In this document: positions 54,293 to 63,646 of the stretch, piece by piece | Layout: every line of letters starts with the position of its first letter | How positions within the stretch are numbered: the first letter of the stretch is position 1 | Assembly (NCBI RefSeq): GCF_013318015.2 | Contig: NZ_CP115842.1 | Coordinates: 806,001-870,000, forward strand | Length of the DNA stretch: 64,000 nt | Reading direction: 5' to 3' | Origin: Agrobacterium tumefaciens | GTDB lineage: Bacteria; Pseudomonadota; Alphaproteobacteria; Rhizobiales; Rhizobiaceae | Made by a program: the position numbers and the translations under genes | Notes under the pieces: generated by a model | The model's database searches: none | The model's input: the letters and a program-made list of their open reading frames with translations, nothing else | What the model was told of the DNA's origin: nothing

Positions 54293-55126
54293 ATGCCTGA
54301 AAAACCCGTCATCATAATTACCGGATGTTCCTCGGGCATCGGAGCCCATTGTGCCGGCGCGCTTCACCGCGACGGCTGGAGAGTGTTTGCCACCGTGCGC
54401 CGCATCGTCGATATGGCCGCGCTCGAAAATGAGGGCATAGAAACCCTGATCATGGACTATACCAAGCCCGAAACCATCGCGGCTCTCGTGGATACGGTTG
54501 CGGCCAGAACCGGAGGCCGCATCGATGCGCTGTTCAACAACGGCGCCTATGGCCAGCCGGGTGCTGTGGAGGATCTGCCGGTGGAAGCACTGCGGCAGCA
54601 ATTCGAAACCAACGTCTTCGGCTGGCACGATCTGACGCGGCGGGTCATTCCCTTCATGCGCCAGCACGGTTCAGGGCGCATCGTGCATTGCTCCTCCATT
54701 CTCGGCCTCGTTCCCTATCGTTATCGTGGTGCCTATACCGCATCGAAATTCGCGATCGAGGGCCTTGGCGTCACGCTGCGCATGGAACTTCAGGGCAGCG
54801 GCATCCATGTGAGCCTGATCGAACCGGGGCCGATCACGTCGAAATTCACCACGACGGCGCTTGCCCACGTCAGGGACAAGATCGATCTGGAAAACTCGGC
54901 CCATGCTGTGGAATACAAGCGTCAGCTGGCGCGGATGGATGGGTCCGGCCCGGTCAACCGCCACAAGCTTGGCCCCGATGCCGTTTATGCCGTGCTGAAA
55001 CACGCCCTGACCGCCGCAAAGCCAAAACCGCATTATCCCGTCACCGTTCCCGCCAAACAGGGGCTGTTGCTGAAACGGCTCTTGCCTGCCGGACTGTTCT
55101 ATCGTCTGCTGCGCAGATTCGATTGA
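54293..55126 (+). CDS. Short-chain dehydrogenase/reductase
   Basis: The 277-aa classical SDR has the cofactor motif TGCSSGIGAHCAG, the NNGAYG strand motif, HCSSILG with catalytic Ser and YTASK with Tyr and Lys. The motif VFATVRRIVD, with Arg after the second strand, favours NADPH. The C-terminal part (PGPITSKFTTTALAHV) is like that of retinol dehydrogenase/17-beta-HSD-type SDRs. The substrate is unknown. CGGAGCGG precedes the start. It is 17 bases upstream of a small HIG1-like gene. Confidence 0.9.
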   Translation: MPEKPVIIITGCSSGIGAHCAGALHRDGWRVFATVRRIVDMAALENEGIETLIMDYTKPETIAALVDTVAARTGGRIDALFNNGAYGQPGAVEDLPVEALRQQFETNVFGWHDLTRRVIPFMRQHGSGRIVHCSSILGLVPYRYRGAYTASKFAIEGLGVTLRMELQGSGIHVSLIEPGPITSKFTTTALAHVRDKIDLENSAHAVEYKRQLARMDGSGPVNRHKLGPDAVYAVLKHALTAAKPKPHYPVTVPAKQGLLLKRLLPAGLFYRLLRRFD

Positions 55127-55143
55127 GGAGGAGTACCCCCTAA

Positions 55144-55341
55144 ATGTCCGGCTTCACCACTGTTCTGGCCCTTATCGTTATGGGCCTCGTTGTCATCGTG
55201 CTGATACGAGGCCTTTTCAACATGCTGAAGGGCCAAGACGCCAACCGCTCCAACAAGTTGATGCAGCTTCGCCTTCTGTTGCAGGCCATCGCCATCGTGC
55301 TCATCATGCTGACCCTTTGGCTCACCGGCGGTGGACGCTGA
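55144..55341 (+). CDS. HIG1-like twin-transmembrane protein
   Basis: The 65-aa protein has two membrane helices (TTVLALIVMGLVVIVLIRGL and LLLQAIAIVLIMLTLWLTGG) linked by a polar loop, FNMLKGQDANRSNKLMQLR, in which NRSNKLM-x-LR is the HIG1 signature. Such proteins associate with respiratory complexes. A GGAGGAG box lies about twelve bases upstream. It ends two bases before the adenosyltransferase start, so the two are co-transcribed. Confidence 0.88.
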   Translation: MSGFTTVLALIVMGLVVIVLIRGLFNMLKGQDANRSNKLMQLRLLLQAIAIVLIMLTLWLTGGGR

Positions 55342-55342
55342 C

Positions 55343-55936
55343 ATGGTGAAGCTGAACAAGATCTACACCCGCACCGGCGACAAGGGCACGACGGCGCTGG
55401 TGTCCGGTCCCCGCCGCCTGAAGCACGATCTTCGCGTCGAGGCCTATGGCACGGTGGACGAAACGAATTCGGCGATCGGCGTGGCGCGGCTGCATACCGC
55501 CAACACTGATATTGCCAGCATGGAAAAGCTGGATTCCATGCTGTTCCGCATCCAGAACGACATGTTCGACCTCGGCGCGGATCTCGCGACCCCGGAAACC
55601 GACGAGCCGCCAGCCTACGAACCGCTGCGCATTATCGAGAGCCAGGTCACGCGGCTGGAAAACGAAATCGACGACCTCAACTCCGCAATTGAGCCGCTGA
55701 CCTCCTTCGTGCTGCCGGGCGGCAATGCGGCGGCGGCCAATCTGCATCTGGCGCGCACGATCTGCCGACGCGCGGAACGGCTCATGGTGGAACTCTCGGT
55801 TGCTGAAAACGAGATCGTCAGCCCGGAAGCGCTGAAATATGTCAACCGCCTGTCCGACTTCCTGTTCGTTGCCGCCCGGTTTGCCAATGACATGGGCAAG
55901 GCTGACATATTGTGGGTTCCCGGCAAGAACCGCTAA
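55343..55936 (+). CDS. Cob(I)alamin adenosyltransferase, PduO/MMAB type
   Basis: The 197-aa protein has the PduO-type landmarks: IYTRTGDKGTTALVSG (ATP-binding, residues 7-22), VEAYGTVDETNSAIGVAR and FVLPGGNAAAANLHLARTIC with RRAERL. It transfers adenosyl from ATP to cob(I)alamin, giving the cofactor of methylmalonyl-CoA mutase, encoded about 10.5 kb away. ATG 55343 gives MVKLNKIY; a GTG at 55331 would overlap the HIG1-like gene. The gene is between HIG1-like and rhomboid genes in one direction. Confidence 0.93.
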   Translation: MVKLNKIYTRTGDKGTTALVSGPRRLKHDLRVEAYGTVDETNSAIGVARLHTANTDIASMEKLDSMLFRIQNDMFDLGADLATPETDEPPAYEPLRIIESQVTRLENEIDDLNSAIEPLTSFVLPGGNAAAANLHLARTICRRAERLMVELSVAENEIVSPEALKYVNRLSDFLFVAARFANDMGKADILWVPGKNR

Positions 55937-55968
55937 AGCCTATCTCTCGCACAAACGAAGGGCATTCG

Positions 55969-56742
55969 ATGTTCATACCGCTGCACGATGCGAATTCCCT
56001 CAAACATATCCGGCTGCAATATGTCACGATCGGCCTGATCGTGGTCAACGTGCTGGTATGGCTATTTACCGGCGTGCTTGCCAGTGACGTCCAGGCCAAT
56101 GCCGCAGCGCTCGGCCTCGGTTTCATCCCGGCTGTGGTGTTCGACTACGCCTACCTGGAGCCCGCCTTGCAGGTGGTGCCGGATGACCTGACCGTCGTCA
56201 CCTATGCGTTCCTGCATCTGGATTTCTGGCACATGGCAGGCAATATGCTGTTTCTGTGGGTCTTCGGCGACAACGTCGAGGACGCACTCGGCCACTTCCG
56301 TTTCCTTATCTTTTACATCGCCTGCGCCATAGCCGGCGCGCTGTTGCACGGCTTTGTCGCACCCATGTCAGAAGGGCCGCTTATCGGTGCATCAGGCGCT
56401 GTTTCCGGCGTCGTCGCGGCCTATTTTCTCCTGCATCCCAAGGTGCGCGTCTGGGTTCTGGTGTTCATGCGCATTCCGTTGCCCTTGCCTGCCTTCATTC
56501 CGCTGGCGCTATGGATCGGACAGCAATTTCTGATGCTGGCACTTGGCCTTGAGGAAAATGTTTCCTGGGGGGCACATGTGGGCGGCATATTGGCCGGGGC
56601 TGTGATGGTAATTTTCATGCGCCGGCCGGACGTTCCCCTGTTCGACCGCACGATTGTTCCGCCAAGGGCGGCGCAGTTCAAGAATCCGTCGCAAACGGCG
56701 GGGTTGTCGCAAATCGAACGGGGCTATGACGGGAGCAGATGA
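55969..56742 (+). CDS. Rhomboid-family intramembrane serine protease
   Basis: The 257-aa protein has six or more hydrophobic segments and the rhomboid catalytic elements: HLDFWHMAGNMLFLWVFGDN, GASGAVSG with nucleophile Ser142, and GAHVGGILAG with His203. It should cleave membrane-embedded substrates. The start ATG 55969 has GAAGGG upstream; a possible start at 55912 would add a polar extension that overlaps the previous gene. It ends about 180 bases before etfB. Confidence 0.92.
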   Translation: MFIPLHDANSLKHIRLQYVTIGLIVVNVLVWLFTGVLASDVQANAAALGLGFIPAVVFDYAYLEPALQVVPDDLTVVTYAFLHLDFWHMAGNMLFLWVFGDNVEDALGHFRFLIFYIACAIAGALLHGFVAPMSEGPLIGASGAVSGVVAAYFLLHPKVRVWVLVFMRIPLPLPAFIPLALWIGQQFLMLALGLEENVSWGAHVGGILAGAVMVIFMRRPDVPLFDRTIVPPRAAQFKNPSQTAGLSQIERGYDGSR

Positions 56743-56765
56743 GCCGTTGACGAAGAGATAAATTA

Positions 56766-56786
56766 TTTACGTTAACGTCAACGTAA
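56766..56786. promoter_or_regulatory. Predicted LiuR-type operator upstream of etfBA
   Basis: The sequence TTTACGTTAACGTCAA (56766-56781) followed by CGTAA resembles the TTTACGTwwACGTAAA-like boxes described for LiuR, the MerR-family repressor of branched-chain amino acid and fatty acid catabolism in proteobacteria. It lies 140 bases upstream of etfB. Three ACGT units are present in a row, spaced by about six to seven bases. LiuR itself is not encoded in the window. Confidence 0.65.
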
Positions 56787-56925
56787 GGTATGCCTTGCGT
56801 GCATGTGATAATGAACATTGCTCCGTTGTATTTGCGGGAAAAATGCTTATCCATGTCGCCAACCTGTTTTTGGAGGTCCGCGCGGTCTTGTCGCCTCGCG
56901 GACAGGAGTTTGAGGAAAACCGCCG

Positions 56926-57672
56926 ATGAAGATCCTTGTCCCTGTCAAACGAGTTGTTGATTACAACGTCAAGATCCGCGTGAAGTCGGATGGTTCGGGC
57001 GTTGAACTCGCGAATGTGAAGATGTCGATGAACCCGTTCGACGAAATCTCGGTGGAAGAGGCTCTGCGGCTGAAAGAAGCCGGCAAGGCCGAAGAAGTCG
57101 TGGTCGTGTCGATCGGCCCTGCCAAGGCGGAAGAGACGCTGCGCACGGCGCTCGCCATGGGTGCCGACCGCGCCATCCTTATCGAGACCGACGAGACGGT
57201 CGAACCGCTAGCCGTCGCCAAGCTTTTGAAGGGCGTGGCGGAAGCCGAGCAGCCCGGCCTCGTCATCGTCGGCAAGCAGGCGATTGACGACGACAGTAAC
57301 CAGACCGGTCAGATGCTGGCCGCCCTTCTCGGCTGGGGCCAGGGCACCTTCGCCTCCAAGGTCGTACCGTCTGATGGCAAGGTCGCTGTGACGCGTGAAG
57401 TCGATGGCGGCCTGCAGACGGTCGAACTGAAACTTCCCGCTGTCGTGACCACCGATCTTCGTCTGAACGAGCCGCGTTACGCCTCGCTGCCGAACATCAT
57501 GAAGGCAAAGAAGAAGCCACTCGACAAGAAGACCCCGGCCGATTTCGGCGTCGATGTCACGCCGCGTCTGAAGGTGTTGAAGACCGAGGAGCCCGCAGGC
57601 CGCAAGGCCGGCATCAGGGTCGGCTCGGTGGCTGAGCTGGTCGAAAAGCTCAAAGCCGACGGCGTCCTCTAA
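56926..57672 (+). CDS. etfB: Electron transfer flavoprotein beta subunit
   Basis: The 248-aa protein begins [20 protein letters not shown] and has [36 protein letters not shown] and [20 protein letters not shown], the AMP-binding and recognition-loop features of EtfB. With EtfA it carries electrons from acyl-CoA dehydrogenases to ETF-ubiquinone oxidoreductase. It is first in an operon with etfA, 25 bases apart. Confidence 0.97.
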   Translation: MKILVPVKRVVDYNVKIRVKSDGSGVELANVKMSMNPFDEISVEEALRLKEAGKAEEVVVVSIGPAKAEETLRTALAMGADRAILIETDETVEPLAVAKLLKGVAEAEQPGLVIVGKQAIDDDSNQTGQMLAALLGWGQGTFASKVVPSDGKVAVTREVDGGLQTVELKLPAVVTTDLRLNEPRYASLPNIMKAKKKPLDKKTPADFGVDVTPRLKVLKTEEPAGRKAGIRVGSVAELVEKLKADGVL

Positions 57673-57697
57673 GGTTTCGGAAAAGGGAGATTACAAC

Positions 57698-58627
57698 ATG
57701 GCCATTCTTCTTCTGGCAGAACACGACAACGCAACCCTTTCCGACCTGACGGCGAAGACGCTGACGGCGGCAACGCAGATTGGCGGCGACGTCCACGTGC
57801 TCGTTGCCGGCTCCGGTGCGAAGGGTGCCGCCGACGCGGCGGCGAAACTGTCCGGCGTTGCCAAGGTACTGCTTGCCGACGACGCATCCTATGCCAACGC
57901 GCTTGCCGAGCCGCTGGCGGCGCTGATCGTCTCGCTGAGCCCTTCCTATGATGTCATCATCGCACCGGCGACCGCTTCGGCCAAGAATGTCGCCCCACGC
58001 GTCGCAGCCCTTCTCGATGTGGCCCAGGTCTCGGAAATCATTGAGGTCGTCAGCCCGGATACTTTCAAACGTCCAATCTATGCCGGCAACGCCATCCAGA
58101 CGGTGCAGGCAAGCGACGCCAAGAAGGTCATCACCGTGCGCCCCACCGCGTTTGCGGCAGCCGCTGAAGGCGGTTCGGCACCGGTGGAAACCATCGGCGC
58201 TGCCGAGAACCCCGGCGTTTCTGTCTTTGTGTCCGACGCGCTCGCCTCTTCCGATCGTCCGGAACTGACCTCTGCGAAGATCATCATCTCGGGCGGTCGC
58301 GCACTCGGCTCCTCGGAAAAGTTCCGCGAAGTGATCCTGCCGGTTGCCGACAAGCTCGGTGCAGCCGTCGGCGCATCGCGCGCAGCCGTCGATGCGGGTT
58401 ATGCACCGAACGACTGGCAGGTCGGTCAGACCGGCAAGGTCGTGGCACCGCAGCTTTACATCGCTGCCGGCATTTCGGGCGCCATCCAGCATCTGGCCGG
58501 CATGAAGGACTCGAAGGTCATCGTAGCCATCAACAAGGACGAGGAAGCGCCGATCTTCCAGGTTGCCGATTACGGCCTCGTCGCAGACCTGTTCGAGGCT
58601 CTGCCGGAACTCCAGAAGGCTCTGTGA
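57698..58627 (+). CDS. etfA: Electron transfer flavoprotein alpha subunit
   Basis: The 309-aa protein starts [20 protein letters not shown] and has the C-terminal FAD-binding half, [40 protein letters not shown] and [17 protein letters not shown], with [16 protein letters not shown] at the end. It holds the FAD of the ETF heterodimer. A strong terminator follows the stop, so 3-hydroxybutyryl-CoA dehydrogenase beyond it may be a separate or read-through unit. Confidence 0.97.
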   Translation: MAILLLAEHDNATLSDLTAKTLTAATQIGGDVHVLVAGSGAKGAADAAAKLSGVAKVLLADDASYANALAEPLAALIVSLSPSYDVIIAPATASAKNVAPRVAALLDVAQVSEIIEVVSPDTFKRPIYAGNAIQTVQASDAKKVITVRPTAFAAAAEGGSAPVETIGAAENPGVSVFVSDALASSDRPELTSAKIIISGGRALGSSEKFREVILPVADKLGAAVGASRAAVDAGYAPNDWQVGQTGKVVAPQLYIAAGISGAIQHLAGMKDSKVIVAINKDEEAPIFQVADYGLVADLFEALPELQKAL

Positions 58628-58644
58628 TTTTAAGCCTTTAGCCA

Positions 58645-58684
58645 AAGGCGGCGCGTTTTTTGAACGCGCCGCCTTCTCTTTTTC
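58645..58684 (+). terminator. Rho-independent terminator after etfA
   Basis: A perfect 13-bp stem has arms AAGGCGGCGCGTT (58645-58657) and AACGCGCCGCCTT (58663-58675) with a five-base loop. CTCTTTTTC follows on the plus strand. Confidence 0.92.
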
Positions 58685-58744
58685 GGCGATATGCGTAACA
58701 TCGCCGCAAATGACGCAGATGAAATCCCATGAGGAGACCAGCAT

Positions 58745-59626
58745 ATGACCGCCCCCTTTAAAAACATCGGTATCATCGGAGCCGGTCAAATGGGTTGCGG
58801 CATCGCGCATGTTTCCGCCTTGGCCGGTTACAAGGTGCACATTTACGATCTTTCCAAGGACGGAATCGAAGCCGGCCTTGCCACGATCAACGGCAATCTT
58901 GCCCGTCAGGTCACCAACGGCAAGCTCTCCGACGACGCCCGCAAAGATGCACTCGCGCTCATCAGCGGTTCGACTGACGTCAACGATCTGGCGCCCATGG
59001 ATCTGGTCATTGAGGCTGCTACCGAAAACGAGGAAATCAAACGCAAGATCTATGCGCAGATTTGCCCGGTACTGAAGCCCGAAGCGCTTTTGGCCACCAA
59101 CACGTCTTCCCTCTCCATCACCCGCCTTGCGTCCGCGACCGATCGTCCCGAACAGTTCATGGGCATCCACTTCATGAACCCGGTGCCTGTGATGAAGCTG
59201 GTGGAGCTGGTGCGCGGTATCGCCACCAACGAAAAGACCTTCGATGCGGCGAAGGACTATGTGCGGACGCTGGAAAAGGCGATCACCGTCGCCGAGGATT
59301 TCCCGGCCTTCATCGTCAACCGCATCCTGCTGCCGATGATCAACGAGGCGATCTACACGCTCTATGAGGGCGTCGGTTCGGTGGAAGCAATCGACACCGC
59401 CATGCGGCTCGGCGCCAACCATCCGATGGGACCGTTGCAGCTTGCCGACTTCATCGGTCTCGACACCTGTTTGTCGATCATGCAGGTGCTGCATGACGGG
59501 CTGGCCGACAGCAAATACCGCCCCTGCCCGCTGCTGGTGAAATATGTCGAGGCCGGCTGGCTCGGCCGCAAATCTGGTCGCGGTTTTTACGATTACCGTG
59601 GCGAGACACCTGTTCCGACGCGCTAA
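58745..59626 (+). CDS. 3-hydroxybutyryl-CoA dehydrogenase
   Basis: The 293-aa protein is a 3-hydroxyacyl-CoA dehydrogenase: NAD motif IGIIGAGQMGCGIAHVSALA, ATENEEIKRKIYAQI, NTSSLSITRLA, IHFMNPVPVMKLVELVRG (catalytic His) and the C-terminal GANHPMGPLQLADFIGLD. The length and motifs match the PaaH/HbdA group that oxidises 3-hydroxybutyryl-CoA. It lies in the same direction as etfBA, which fits fatty acid or hydroxybutyrate metabolism. GAGGAG precedes the start by about seven bases. Confidence 0.95.
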   Translation: MTAPFKNIGIIGAGQMGCGIAHVSALAGYKVHIYDLSKDGIEAGLATINGNLARQVTNGKLSDDARKDALALISGSTDVNDLAPMDLVIEAATENEEIKRKIYAQICPVLKPEALLATNTSSLSITRLASATDRPEQFMGIHFMNPVPVMKLVELVRGIATNEKTFDAAKDYVRTLEKAITVAEDFPAFIVNRILLPMINEAIYTLYEGVGSVEAIDTAMRLGANHPMGPLQLADFIGLDTCLSIMQVLHDGLADSKYRPCPLLVKYVEAGWLGRKSGRGFYDYRGETPVPTR

Positions 59627-59693
59627 GGCGCAAGAGATATTCCTCTGAAATCATTCGAGATGACGGGAGGTAAGTCCCTCCCGCACTGGACAA

Positions 59694-60362
59694 TTATTTA
59701 GCCTTCACTGCCGATACCAACGCCTTGGCATCTTCGCTGTCCCAGGCTGCCGGACCGTTCATGGCGGCAATCAGGCAGCCTTTTTCGTCCAGCAGAAGAG
59801 TTGCGGGAAGGCCGAAAGCCAGCCCTTCCTTTTTCAGAACATTGAAGACGCCCATGGAGCTGTCGCGATAAAGTTTCAGCGCGTCGATCTTGTATTCGTC
59901 AATGAAGGCTTTCGGTTTTTCGTCCGCGCCGGTGTCGATATTGACCGCAACAACCTCAAAGCCATCGCTGCCCTTTTCCTTCTCGAGTGCGTTCAGCGCA
60001 GGCATTTCCTCCCGGCATGGCACGCACCAGGTGGCCCACAGATTGAGGAGAACCGCCTTGCCCTTGAGATCGGCAAGCGACATGTCCGACCCTTGCGGAC
60101 CCTTGAAGGACAGCGGGATGCCGCGCGGCGTATCCGTGGCCGACATGGCCGCCACCTGGCCCTTCAGGAGGGGTTTCAGCGAGGCGATGCGGTTTGCCGC
60201 ACCTTCACATAAACCGGCCTCGGCAACCGCTGCCCCTTGAACCGGGCTCTCAGACCCAATATGCCTGAACCAGACCGCACCCGCGCCGAACACGACACCG
60301 GCAACGGCAGCAATTGCAACCAATCTGGCGGAAGGAAGCCTGAACGGCCTTTTTTCTGTCAT
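59694..60362 (-). CDS. tlpA: TlpA-like thiol:disulfide interchange protein
   Basis: The 222-aa protein has an N-terminal membrane anchor ([20 protein letters not shown]) and a periplasmic thioredoxin fold with [13 protein letters not shown] (Cys113, Cys116) and the cis-Pro segment [14 protein letters not shown]. It resembles TlpA, which reduces the apo-forms of cytochrome oxidase maturation factors in rhizobia. It is divergent from argH with only 24 bases between start codons, so the promoters overlap or one lies within the other gene. Confidence 0.93.
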   Translation of the reverse strand: MTEKRPFRLPSARLVAIAAVAGVVFGAGAVWFRHIGSESPVQGAAVAEAGLCEGAANRIASLKPLLKGQVAAMSATDTPRGIPLSFKGPQGSDMSLADLKGKAVLLNLWATWCVPCREEMPALNALEKEKGSDGFEVVAVNIDTGADEKPKAFIDEYKIDALKLYRDSSMGVFNVLKKEGLAFGLPATLLLDEKGCLIAAMNGPAAWDSEDAKALVSAVKAK

Positions 60363-60386
60363 CGAATACTCCAGGGCACGCAGAAC

Positions 60387-61787
60387 ATGGCTGACGGCAC
60401 AGATCAGAAATCCTCCAACCAGATGTGGGGCGGACGTTTCGCTTCCGGGCCATCAGCCATCATGGAAGAGATAAATGCCTCCATCGGCTTCGACAAGAAG
60501 CTTTATGCCCAGGACATCCGCGGCTCTATAGCGCATGCCACCATGCTGGCGGAAAAAGGCATTATTTCGCAGGAAGATAAAGACAAGATCGTTCACGGCC
60601 TGAACACGATCCTGTCAGAAATCGAGGCTGGCAGCTTCGAATTCTCGCGCAAGCTCGAAGACATTCACATGAACATCGAGGCGCGACTTGCCACCCTCAT
60701 CGGCACGGCGGCAGGGCGTCTGCACACCGCCCGCTCGCGCAACGACCAGGTGGCGCTCGATTTCCGCCTCTGGGTCAAGGAAGAGCTGCAGAAGACGGAA
60801 GGCATGCTGACCGCGCTCATCGCCGCCTTCCTCGACCGCGCCGAGGAAAATGCCGATACGGTCATGCCCGGCTTCACCCATCTGCAGACGGCCCAGCCCG
60901 TCACCTTCGGCCATCATTGCATGGCCTATGTGGAAATGTTCGGCCGTGACCGCGCCCGCGTGCGTCACGCAATCGAACATCTGGATGAAAGCCCGATCGG
61001 TGCAGCAGCGCTGGCCGGCACCGGTTATCCTATCGACCGCCACATGACGGCAAAGGCGCTCGGCTTCCGCGAGCCGACCCGCAACTCCATCGACACCGTT
61101 TCCGACCGCGATTTCGCGCTGGAGTTCCTGTCGATCGCCTCGATCTGCGCCACGCATCTGTCGCGCCTCGCCGAAGAAATCGTCATCTGGTCGACGCCGC
61201 AATTCGGCTTTATCCGCCTGTCCGATGCCTTTTCCACCGGCTCGTCGATCATGCCGCAGAAGAAGAACCCCGACGCCGCCGAACTGGTGCGAGCCAAGAC
61301 CGGCCGCATCAACGGCTCGCTGGTGGCGCTTTTGACTGTGATGAAGGGCCTGCCACTCGCCTATTCCAAGGACATGCAGGAAGACAAGGAACAGGTTTTC
61401 GATGCCGCCGAAAGCCTGGAACTGGCCATCGCCGCCATGACCGGCATGATCCGCGACCTTGAGGTGCGCAAGGACCGCATGCGTGCGGCCGCCGGTTCGG
61501 GCTATTCCACCGCCACCGATCTTGCTGACTGGCTGGTGCGCGAGGCAGGCCTGCCCTTCCGCGACGCCCACCATGTGACCGGAAATGCGGTGGCACTGGC
61601 GGAAAAGAAAGGCTGCGATCTGGCCGATCTTTCGCTGGAAGACCTGCAGGCGATCCATCCGGCCATTACAAGCGGCGTTTTCGACGTTCTTTCAGTCGAG
61701 GCATCGGTTGCCAGCCGCACCAGCTTCGGCGGAACGGCTCCTTCCGAGGTCAAGAAGCAGATCGCCTGGTGGCGTGGACGCAACTAA
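60387..61787 (+). CDS. argH: Argininosuccinate lyase
   Basis: The 466-aa enzyme has the fumarase-superfamily signature [16 protein letters not shown] with [17 protein letters not shown] and [17 protein letters not shown]. It splits argininosuccinate to arginine and fumarate, the last step in arginine synthesis. ATG 60387 is chosen ([18 protein letters not shown]); the frame upstream to 60237 lies inside tlpA and reads like shadow. Its proximity to lptM and lysA in the same direction is a common alphaproteobacterial arrangement. Confidence 0.97.
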   Translation: MADGTDQKSSNQMWGGRFASGPSAIMEEINASIGFDKKLYAQDIRGSIAHATMLAEKGIISQEDKDKIVHGLNTILSEIEAGSFEFSRKLEDIHMNIEARLATLIGTAAGRLHTARSRNDQVALDFRLWVKEELQKTEGMLTALIAAFLDRAEENADTVMPGFTHLQTAQPVTFGHHCMAYVEMFGRDRARVRHAIEHLDESPIGAAALAGTGYPIDRHMTAKALGFREPTRNSIDTVSDRDFALEFLSIASICATHLSRLAEEIVIWSTPQFGFIRLSDAFSTGSSIMPQKKNPDAAELVRAKTGRINGSLVALLTVMKGLPLAYSKDMQEDKEQVFDAAESLELAIAAMTGMIRDLEVRKDRMRAAAGSGYSTATDLADWLVREAGLPFRDAHHVTGNAVALAEKKGCDLADLSLEDLQAIHPAITSGVFDVLSVEASVASRTSFGGTAPSEVKKQIAWWRGRN

Positions 61788-61849
61788 CGCATCGGACCGA
61801 TAAGTGTGAAGCGGTTTTCGGAAAATCCGATGCGCAGACAAATTAAAAT

Positions 61850-61885
61850 GGGCGGCGGAAACGATTCCATTTTTCTCCGCCGCCC
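61850..61885 (+). terminator. GC-rich hairpin after argH
   Basis: Arms GGGCGGCGGA (61850-61859) and TCCGCCGCCC (61876-61885) are perfect. The tail TCATAAATC is not a clean U-run, so this may be a partial terminator working with the hairpin at 61916. Confidence 0.55.
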
Positions 61886-61915
61886 TCATAAATCTGCGTT
61901 ACGCTGCGATCACAA

Positions 61916-61945
61916 GAAACAGGGTGCACAAGCGCCCTGTTTTTC
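61916..61945 (+). terminator. Rho-independent terminator upstream of lptM
   Basis: Arms AAACAGGG (61917-61924) and CCCTGTTT (61935-61942) are followed by a run that reads TTTTTC. It is 38 bases before lptM and should separate argH from the lptM-lysA unit, unless it acts as an attenuator. Confidence 0.75.
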
Positions 61946-61982
61946 GTTATCAGAGAAGCACATATTTCCTTTGGACAGGCTC

Positions 61983-62186
61983 ATGCTTTCAAAAACCGCG
62001 CGCAATCTCATCGTTCCCATCGGCATGGCGCTCGCCGTCAGTCTTGCTCTCAGTGCCTGCGGGCGAAAAGGCGATATCGATCCGCCGAGCACGCCGGTCG
62101 AAATGCGCAACAAGCGCAATGCCGACGGAACCGAGACGAAGCCGGCAACGGCGGAGCGGCCGTTCATCCTCGACAAGCTTCTCTGA
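61983..62186 (+). CDS. lptM: LPS translocon maturation chaperone LptM-like lipoprotein
   Basis: The 67-aa product has a type II signal peptide ending in the lipobox LSAC, followed by GRKGDIDPPS, the C-G-x-K-G-x-L/I pattern of LptM (formerly YifL/LppL). It is anchored to the outer membrane, where LptM helps assemble the LptD/LptE complex in E. coli. GGACAGG precedes the start. It ends 13 bases before lysA, the same neighbour as in many proteobacteria. Confidence 0.9.
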   Translation: MLSKTARNLIVPIGMALAVSLALSACGRKGDIDPPSTPVEMRNKRNADGTETKPATAERPFILDKLL

Positions 62187-62199
62187 CGGGAAAAAGCCT

Positions 62200-63468
62200 G
62201 TGAACCATTTTGGCTATATCGACGGCGTGCTTCACGCCGAAAACGTGCCCGTGCCTGAGATCGCCAAGGCGGTCGGCACGCCGTTCTATGTCTATTCGAC
62301 CGCGACGCTGGAGCGCCACTACAAGGTGTTCTCAGGCGCTTTCGCCGATGTGGACGCCATGGTCTGTTACGCCATGAAGGCCAATTCCAACCAGGCCGTT
62401 CTGAAGACGCTGGCAAAGCTTGGCGCGGGTATCGACGTGGTATCCGGCGGCGAATTGCGCCGCGCGCTTGGCGCCGGTGTACCGGCAAACCGCATCATGT
62501 TCTCCGGCGTCGGCAAGACGGTGGCGGAAATGGATTACGCGCTGGAAGCCGGCATCTACTGCTTCAACATCGAATCCGAGCCGGAGCTTGAGGTCCTCAA
62601 CCTGCGCGCCGTCAAGGCCGGAAAAAGGGCGCATGTGTCCTTCCGCATCAATCCGGATGTGGATGCGCGCACTCATGCCAAGATTTCCACCGGCAAAAAA
62701 GAAAACAAGTTCGGCATTTCCTATGAGCGGGCGCGTGCGGTCTATGCCCACGCCGCCACCCTGCCCGGCATCGAAGTCACCGGCATCGATATGCATATCG
62801 GCAGCCAGATCACAGAATTGCAGCCCTTCGAGGATGCGTTCCGCTTGCTGCGCGAACTGGTGGAATCCCTGCGCACGGACGGGCACACGATCAGCCACGT
62901 CGATATCGGCGGCGGTCTCGGCATTCCCTACCGCGAGGACAATAATCCGCCGCCGCTGCCGGATGCCTATGCGCATATCGTCAAGAACGAGCTAAAGAGC
63001 CTCAACTGCAAGATCATCACCGAACCGGGACGCCTGATCGTCGGCAATGCCGGCATTCTGGTGACGGAAGTGATCTATGTGAAGGATGGCGGCGAAAAGA
63101 ACTTCGTGATTGTCGATGGCGCGATGAACGACCTCATCCGCCCGACGCTTTACGAGGCCTATCACGGCATCCGCCCTGTCGTGCAGCCCGCGGTAGACGC
63201 CCCTCGCATCAAGGCCGATATCGTTGGCCCCGTCTGCGAAACGGGTGACTATCTGGCGCTGGACCGCGAGATGGCCGCACCGCAGCCGGGTGATCTGATT
63301 GCCGTCAGCTCCGCCGGTGCTTACGGCGCCGTGCAGGCAGGCACCTATAATTCGCGCCTGTTGGTGCCGGAAGTGCTGGTAAAGGGTGACAAGTTCCACG
63401 TCATCCGCCCGCGCGGAACCTATGAAGAGCTGATCGCTCTCGATTCAGTACCCGCCTGGCTCGATTGA
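62200..63468 (+). CDS. lysA: Diaminopimelate decarboxylase
   Basis: The 422-aa PLP enzyme has YAMKANSNQAVLKTLAKLG with the cofactor Lys60, DMHIGSQITEL, GGGLGIPYRED, EPGRLIVGNAG and CETGDYLALDRE with the catalytic Cys. It forms lysine from meso-diaminopimelate. GTG 62200 is the start (MNHFGYIDGVLHAE), with GGGAAAAAG upstream. It is probably co-transcribed with lptM. The DUF4175-type gene follows after 178 bases. Confidence 0.97.
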   Translation: MNHFGYIDGVLHAENVPVPEIAKAVGTPFYVYSTATLERHYKVFSGAFADVDAMVCYAMKANSNQAVLKTLAKLGAGIDVVSGGELRRALGAGVPANRIMFSGVGKTVAEMDYALEAGIYCFNIESEPELEVLNLRAVKAGKRAHVSFRINPDVDARTHAKISTGKKENKFGISYERARAVYAHAATLPGIEVTGIDMHIGSQITELQPFEDAFRLLRELVESLRTDGHTISHVDIGGGLGIPYREDNNPPPLPDAYAHIVKNELKSLNCKIITEPGRLIVGNAGILVTEVIYVKDGGEKNFVIVDGAMNDLIRPTLYEAYHGIRPVVQPAVDAPRIKADIVGPVCETGDYLALDREMAAPQPGDLIAVSSAGAYGAVQAGTYNSRLLVPEVLVKGDKFHVIRPRGTYEELIALDSVPAWLD

Positions 63469-63646
63469 TCCGCCATACATCCGGCTTGGTCGATCACAAT
63501 TGAGCGAAGCTGCCTAAAAAATGGGGGTGAGCATCCACTTGCCCTCGTCTTCGCCACAAAGAATGTTATCCTTGCTTCTCATAATACAAGCAGCTCGCCG
63601 TTCCGGGAATGGCGTTTGACGTGGCCAGAACCGGGAGAACGGATTG

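Noticed and set aside
57650..59494. 614-codon minus-strand frame across etfA and the 3-hydroxybutyryl-CoA dehydrogenase gene
   Set aside because: It spans two well-recognised genes and the etfA terminator; length arises from high-GC codon use.
59666..59690. CGGGAGG/CCTCCCG hairpin between the dehydrogenase and tlpA
   Set aside because: It could be a weak shared terminator, but there is no T-run on either side, so it was not listed.
60615..61658. 347-codon minus-strand frame
   Set aside because: Antisense to argH; no family features.
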